A DNA stretch of 8,113 nt from Betaproteobacteria bacterium (lineage in GTDB: Bacteria > Pseudomonadota > Gammaproteobacteria > Burkholderiales > Rhodocyclaceae): the NCBI GenBank assembly GCA_025997095.1, contig BNUD01000106.1, forward strand, positions 1 through 8,113, written 5' to 3'. Of this stretch, positions 1-6,000 are shown one piece after another. The number at the start of each line of letters is the position of its first letter. Positions within the stretch are counted from its first letter, which is position 1. The notes under the pieces were generated by a model. It did not search any database and was not told where the DNA came from. It saw nothing but the letters and a program-made list of their open reading frames with translations. A program made the translations under genes and the position numbers.

Positions 1-3000
1 GGTTTGCCTGTGGGCGTGTCGGTATCGCTTGTCGCTGCCGCTTCGGTTTCGGGTTGCTTGCCGATGGCGACATAGCGGATGTCGTCTCCATCGCCAATGC
101 GCAATACATCCCGGAATTCCGGTTGTCTCGATGTTCTGGGGTGAAAGACGGCGGGGCGGATTTCGGGGGCGGGCAGTCTTTCCGTTATCGGCGTTGCGTC
201 AGGGGGAATGGCGCGAATCCATTCAGCTTGCGCGACAAAGGTCGGGTGTGTTGTTTCATTAACCTGTGGTTGAGGTTTGTCAGGATGCGTGGCCGGATTG
301 CCGTCTGCAAGCGGGGTTGTTTGCATGGAGGGCGCAGAAACCGGTGGCAAATAGTCGTCCGGTTGGCTCAGAACCGGTTGGGGTTCGCCATCTTCGTCCA
401 CCGTAAGCGGTAGATTGACCGTGGGGGTTGTGGCATCTGGATTGTTGGGGTCTGTTGTGCCGGGAGCGGTTTCACCAGAACCGGATTCTCCCGAACCCGT
501 TTCTCCCGAACCCGTTTCTCCCGAACCCGTTTCTCCTGCACCCGTTCCACCGGAGCCAGTCTCGCCTGAACTGGATTCTCCCGATCCAGTTTCACCTGAA
601 CCTGTTTCACCGGAACCGGGTTCTCCCGAACCTGTTTCACCAGTACCCGTTTCACCGGAACCAGCCTCGCCTGAATTGGACTCTCCCGATCCAGTTTCGC
701 CTGAACCCGTTTCTCCCGATCCCATTCCACCCGAACCGGATTCTTCCGTCCCTGTTTTTGTTGGGGTGTCGCCCAAGTGCAGGTTTTGGACGGTGACGTG
801 GCTGTTGCTGGCGGCGGCGCCATATCCAAAACCGATCAGGTCGAAGGCGAGGTTTACGATCGTGCCGGGGTCTATGCCTTGCAGGTCAATGAGGACGGTT
901 TTACTGCCGTCGTCGTTCATGAGGGTGGTGACTTGATTCGCTTTGTATTCGTCGCCGTTGGCTTGCAGGTTCAGAATGGCGTCGTTTTTACTCAAGCCCG
1001 TGTTGCCCAAGAGGGATAGCCCGGTGTTGGCGTCAATCAGGGCGACTTCAAAGGCATCATCCGGGGCGTTGTTCACGTCGTCCAGGAAAAGGTCGGTGAG
1101 TTTGAAAGAGAGATAGCGGTCGTTTGCGCCGATCATGAAGGCCTGGTTCAGGCGCGTTTGCGCGTTGCCCGTTTCGTTTAAGGTCGCGGCGCTGTTTTTG
1201 AAGACGACTTCGCCTGTGGTTGACCAGCCAACGTTGTTGGCAAATTGGGCGTTGGTCAGTTCCGGGTTGGCGCTGGTCGCAAATTGCGTGGCTGCTTCTG
1301 CCTTCTTGCGGTTGGCGAGGTAAGCGGCTGTCAGACCGACGGTCATGGAAACAGGTGCGCCGGGCGGGGTGTCGTTCGCCGGGGTATCCGGCGAATACGC
1401 CGCCAGAATCGGGGTCGAACCTTGCTCGAAGGCAACACCGTTGTTGAGTTTGTCCAGCAGGGCTGTCCAGGTGTCTACGTCCGGCAGGTGGCGGACGCCG
1501 GGTTGCAAAATAGAGGACATCAGGTCGTGGCTGTCGGCGGTGTGCTCAATGCCCAATACATGACCGTATTCGTGGAGAAGCACACTCAATAAATCCATCT
1601 TGCCTTCGGCTTCACTCCCCGGCTTGGCCACCCATTCGTTGGGGGCGCTGGTGGGCAACCATTCTTCGTTTTGGTACGGGGTGGCGTCTATGAACCAACC
1701 GTAACCTGCGGCGTTGGTGTCGAGAGTGATCTTGTTGCTCGTCGTGCTGCCTAACGCGCTGCCGGAGAGGTCGGCAAAACCCGCCAATGCATCCTTCGCA
1801 CCGGTCAGCAGGGCGTACAGAGACGTGGAACGGTACCAGGAGTCCGGCGCGTTGTAGTCTTCGAGCGATGGTTGAGAAACTAACCATCTGCTCTTCGGAC
1901 ATAATTTTTTGTACTCAAAATCCTCCAACTGGTCAGTAGCTTCCTCCTGAACAACAACGAAATAAGCTATACGCACGAAAACATTATTATTAAAAACAAT
2001 TACATCAAAGTGGTCTTTGCCAAGATATCCTTTATTTGGCAAATAACCCAGAGTAATGCCATCATCGCCATCTCCAAGACTTAATTGACCATGCTCAGGT
2101 TGCCTAACAATTACGATCTCGCGGAGCGATTCGAGTATCGGAATTTGTTGTGAGTCTTCATTTATATTTGGAAAATAAAACCGTGCGGACTCACCCGGCA
2201 AATCCCAATAATAAGTGTCCATGGTTACTGGAGAACATAGACCTATTGTCCGCCCACGATTTGAATTTTGAGTGGATGCGATGAGTACAGCAGGGGTATC
2301 CATGTTCGAGTTAACAGGGTAATACATGTCCATGACATCCTCCGAAAAGTCCAATTCTTGAGTAGCCTCTAAGAGTAAATTCTGAAGAACTGTGGGCAGA
2401 ATTTGTGTTGAATTCAGAATTTTCACCGTTGCAGCTTCAGTCTCTAGTTTTTGTGGTGGATCTATAGGTATAAGAGTAGGAGCACGTAGATCAATGTGGT
2501 AATGATGTTCATGATCATTCGAATGATCCACCGTGATACCTAATGCCTTGAGTGCTTCAGTCGAACGCTGCCAGCTATTTTTATCAGGTACATTCTGCAA
2601 CGCTATGGCTTTATCACCAAAATAAAGGTGTTCTATCAAAGAGGTTGCTTGAGTACCGCCGCCAAACAAAGCGGTACGAATTTTATTCTTCTCAACAACG
2701 CCAACGCCATTGGTAATATTAATTTCCTCCCAAGAGCCATTACGATTGGAATTATTACTGTCACTTATAGTCACGTTATAAAGCGAAAGAAAATTAAGAA
2801 GAGCATTTTTTTCACCCGGCACAACATGATTACCCGGTTGCTGTGTCGTATTGCTAACATTGCTACCAACTTGATCGACAGCAGAAATTGCATTCGCTAC
2901 ACTCCATTTATCTGACGGATTCCACCCCTGTTTATCTATGGCGATGCCATACGTTGAACTATTGTAGGCATTATTATCATTAACACCAGTGAGGACGTAT

Positions 3001-6000
3001 TGATTTGTAAATCCCCAATCTAATGCCATTCCAATGCTATGCCCTCCTTTGAGATGATTGCCAGGAATTCCGGAACCACCTTGTGGACGTGTTAGTGCAT
3101 TAATCCGTGCAATCGTATGCAGAGATGTATTCCAATTGGCAACCGATGATTGATTAGGTTGTGATTGTCGAGGATTTGGACTCACCAGTTTTCCTATACG
3201 TTCTTCCTCACTTTGACCTGCCAAATTTCTTTGTGCAACTTCCCAAGCCAAAAGCAGATCAAGTGCCCAGCTAGAACCATAATTTTCTTTCCTTCCACCA
3301 CGTAGGAAATAATCATGAGCACTACTTACTCTATCAAGCCCATCAGGAATACCCAATATTCCAAATACATCAACAAGATGCGGTGCATTATAGGCATTTA
3401 ACCACTCTAAATTGGGTTTGTCATTTTTAGAATCTTCAGGTTTGTCATTTTTAGAATCTTCAGTTACCTCGACAGGTGTTGGTCTGACATATTTTGCGGC
3501 ATCAATATCAGAGTAGCCATAACCTTTTATGTTTGGTGTGTTGGTTGTCCCTCCTGCACTTTTATAAGAATAGTGTGTCGTTGTATAAAAAGCGCGCAGA
3601 GCACTTTCTTCAGGGGAACGCGCTATCAATACGTTCTGTCCATTGTTAATTGGATTCCAAATACCATCAACTGCAAACTCCTTGATTATATTTGAATTTG
3701 AATTAGCATTATTCTGCTCACTTTTATTAAATGAGCTGTATCCCAAATACTTCAATCGTTGTTCAACACGATACACATCCAGAGGATCGTTGGTCTTACC
3801 AACCCCAACTTCACTTTTCAGTTTGAACGCAGAATAACCAGGATTATCCAGCGGTCTATCGCCGAAGAATATACCGGTTGGCATTTGAATTCCGAGATCA
3901 TAGTCCCAGTCGTAGTCTGCAAAAGATAATTTCAAATCAATTGCCATGCTAGCAGTACCGTTAATGCCGATTTTTATTTGGGCATCTTGTGGTGCCAGAG
4001 TTCCACCTCTACGCAGATTGTTCAATTCATCCTGGGTAATTTCTCGATAGACGACCAGAACGCTGGTTTCGTTGAAATTCTGATTTTCTGACCCATACAG
4101 TTTCTCATGATCTAAATTGGATTTAGGATCAGCAGAGAGTAGTTGGCTTGCACTCACATAGCTTTTAGCACTTGTGTCATTGGAAGTGGATTTAGTGACA
4201 ATCTTTATTCCACCGCCCAAATTAGTTCTGACGGTTTCAAATATTGGAATATCATTGGAATATGAAAACAGTGAGTCTTTCGAACACATGATGGACAAAT
4301 CAGAAACAATTTTTATCTTGCCTCGTAATGTTTCAGACAAAGTCATCATCGACATAGTGTCGTATGTCAAGTCAACTGCATTGAGAATATCAATGCATTT
4401 TTGTAATCCAGTGCTTTTCTCAATACTATTATCTTGCTTCCAATTATTCCATTCGCCACGGTATTTAAGCACTTCATTGGCAAGAATGTTCGCCAAATCC
4501 AGTGTTACCACATCTCCTGACATGAAGGGTTTATTGTCATTAACATTGAGGGTATAAGTATTTGGTCCATTCAATTCATGACCATTTCCATACATCCCCG
4601 CTGAAGCAAACACGGAATCTGTAACCCATGCAAAGGCGCTGGAGATGACGGCGCTGCCCTCGGCGACCCGCACCGGGGTTAATTCATCCGGCAGCACATC
4701 CCAGGTATGGGTTTTGCCGATACTGGTCCCCAGATCTCCCCCCTTCGCTTTTGCTCCGTCAATCAACGCATTCAGGTTGTAGGCCAGCGTCTTCCCCGCG
4801 CCGCTGTAGAGACCTGTCGCCCCCACAAACAGGGTTTCGCCCACCACCGACAGATCTCCAAACCGCCATTCCCCCTGCGGCTCGGTCGCCCCTAAAAATA
4901 CCGGCGTCCCGAACGGGTCTTGAATCACCCCGATCTTGCCGCCCACCAGCACCTTCTGGGCTGTGGCGCTGCCCCCGATGGCCGTCGGGGGGCCAAGGGG
5001 AGAAAGTTGCATGAACATCGGCGCTTCAAACATCGCCCGCCAGTACGGGTCGAGGAATTCCAGATTGTCGTCGCTCACAAGGGCGTATTGAACGCCATCC
5101 TGCGTGACCACCACCGCATCCTGCGCCCGCTGGATGTCCAGCCGTTCCTTCCGTACCCCATGTTCAAGCTGACTCATCTCGATGGCGGTCAGGCTGGCTT
5201 TGTCTACCCGTCCATTCTGGTCGTAAGCGATCTTCAGGGTCGACAGACCATAGTTGTAGTCCAGCGGATTCGTGACGATGAAGTTCACATTCGAGGTGGT
5301 CTTGTACCCCGTCTGCACGGCATGAACCTGATAAGGGCTGAAGCCATGTCTGCCGGGCAGGTCGGCCACGGTGAATTTTGCAAGTTCGCCCGTGCCCCAG
5401 TTCAGGTCATGATACAGGTCAAGCACAATGACGTTGCCGGATTTATCCGTTCCGGTTTTGGCTTGCGGCAGCATCGGAGTTTGCGGCGCGGCAAGAACGA
5501 GAATGGTGCCTGTGGCGTTAAAATCCATTCCCGTAAAACCATAGGGCGCGAGTCTGGAAAGATCGTGACCTTTGGTATCAATCTGGAGAGATCGACCATA
5601 GCGGCTGGAACCCGGTGTGGTGTCGACATACCAGAGGCGATAGTTGCCCCCCCCGCCATAACGTTCGCCTTCCGCCACAAAGAGACCATCCGGGCTGGCC
5701 TTGACGCTGACGATATTGGTGCTGCCTTCGCCGATGATAATCGTGTCGTAGACCTGCATGGTAAAGAGGTCGATACACCAGACTTTGCCGGTACCGGCAA
5801 TAAAGGCGCGGGCACCGTCCGGGCTGACGGTGACGGCGTCAACTTTGCTGCCCAGGAGGTAGTTGGGAATGTCGGCGATATCGCTGAATGCGACAGAACC
5901 CAGATTAACCTGATTACCCGCGTTGTCGGTCTGATAAAAACTGACGCCCGTTCGGGTCAATTGGGCATTGATGCCGCCCTGCACATGGAGTCTGGCCGTC

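Larger units (their letters stand above)
1880..4620 (-). other. Low-GC in-frame segment inside the giant gene, probable acquired or replaced module block
   Basis: Composition changes sharply at both ends. By hand count, 4621-4680 has 41/60 G+C and 4561-4620 has 26/60; on the other side 1801-1860 has 38/60 and 1861-1920 has 23/60. Within the segment, 2701-2760 has 23/60 and 3661-3720 has 18/60, against 41/60 at 6121-6180. The frame is unbroken at both junctions and across about 913 codons. It encodes about 280 residues of unknown family, then the peptidoglycan-binding-like domain, the LAS peptidase and a cadherin-like domain. Four of the five cysteines of the visible protein fall here. No inverted repeats, transposase or att-like duplications were seen at the edges, so recombination between homologous giant genes is more likely than mobile-element insertion. 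Relaxed or different selection on an ancestral segment is the alternative. Confidence 0.75.

Noticed and set aside
468..746. Short regular repeats as a CRISPR array.
   Set aside because: Units are 15 bp with no unique spacers, remain in frame, and translate to a simple pentapeptide repeat.
368..829. Minus-strand frame with basic VKRV/RENPV repeats.
   Set aside because: It is another reading of the same 15-bp repeat and overlaps the true frame on the same strand; it has no continuity with the protease or beta-sandwich domains.
415..936. Plus-strand frame encoding SPEP-VSPEP repeats, which resembles a Pro-rich surface protein.
   Set aside because: It is the antisense of the GETGS repeat. The minus frame continues through domains on both sides, whereas this frame is confined to the repeat and has no domain beyond it.
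1612..1902. Minus-strand frame starting MSEEQMVSF at the edge of the GC change.
   Set aside because: It overlaps the matrixin-like domain in another frame and is Arg/His/Gln-rich without domain features. The low-to-high GC junction is therefore not the start of a new gene.
1880..4620. Low-GC stretch as an intergenic region, prophage remnant or insertion sequence.
   Set aside because: The giant frame is open throughout and encodes recognisable domains; no transposase, integrase, terminal inverted repeats or flanking duplication was seen.
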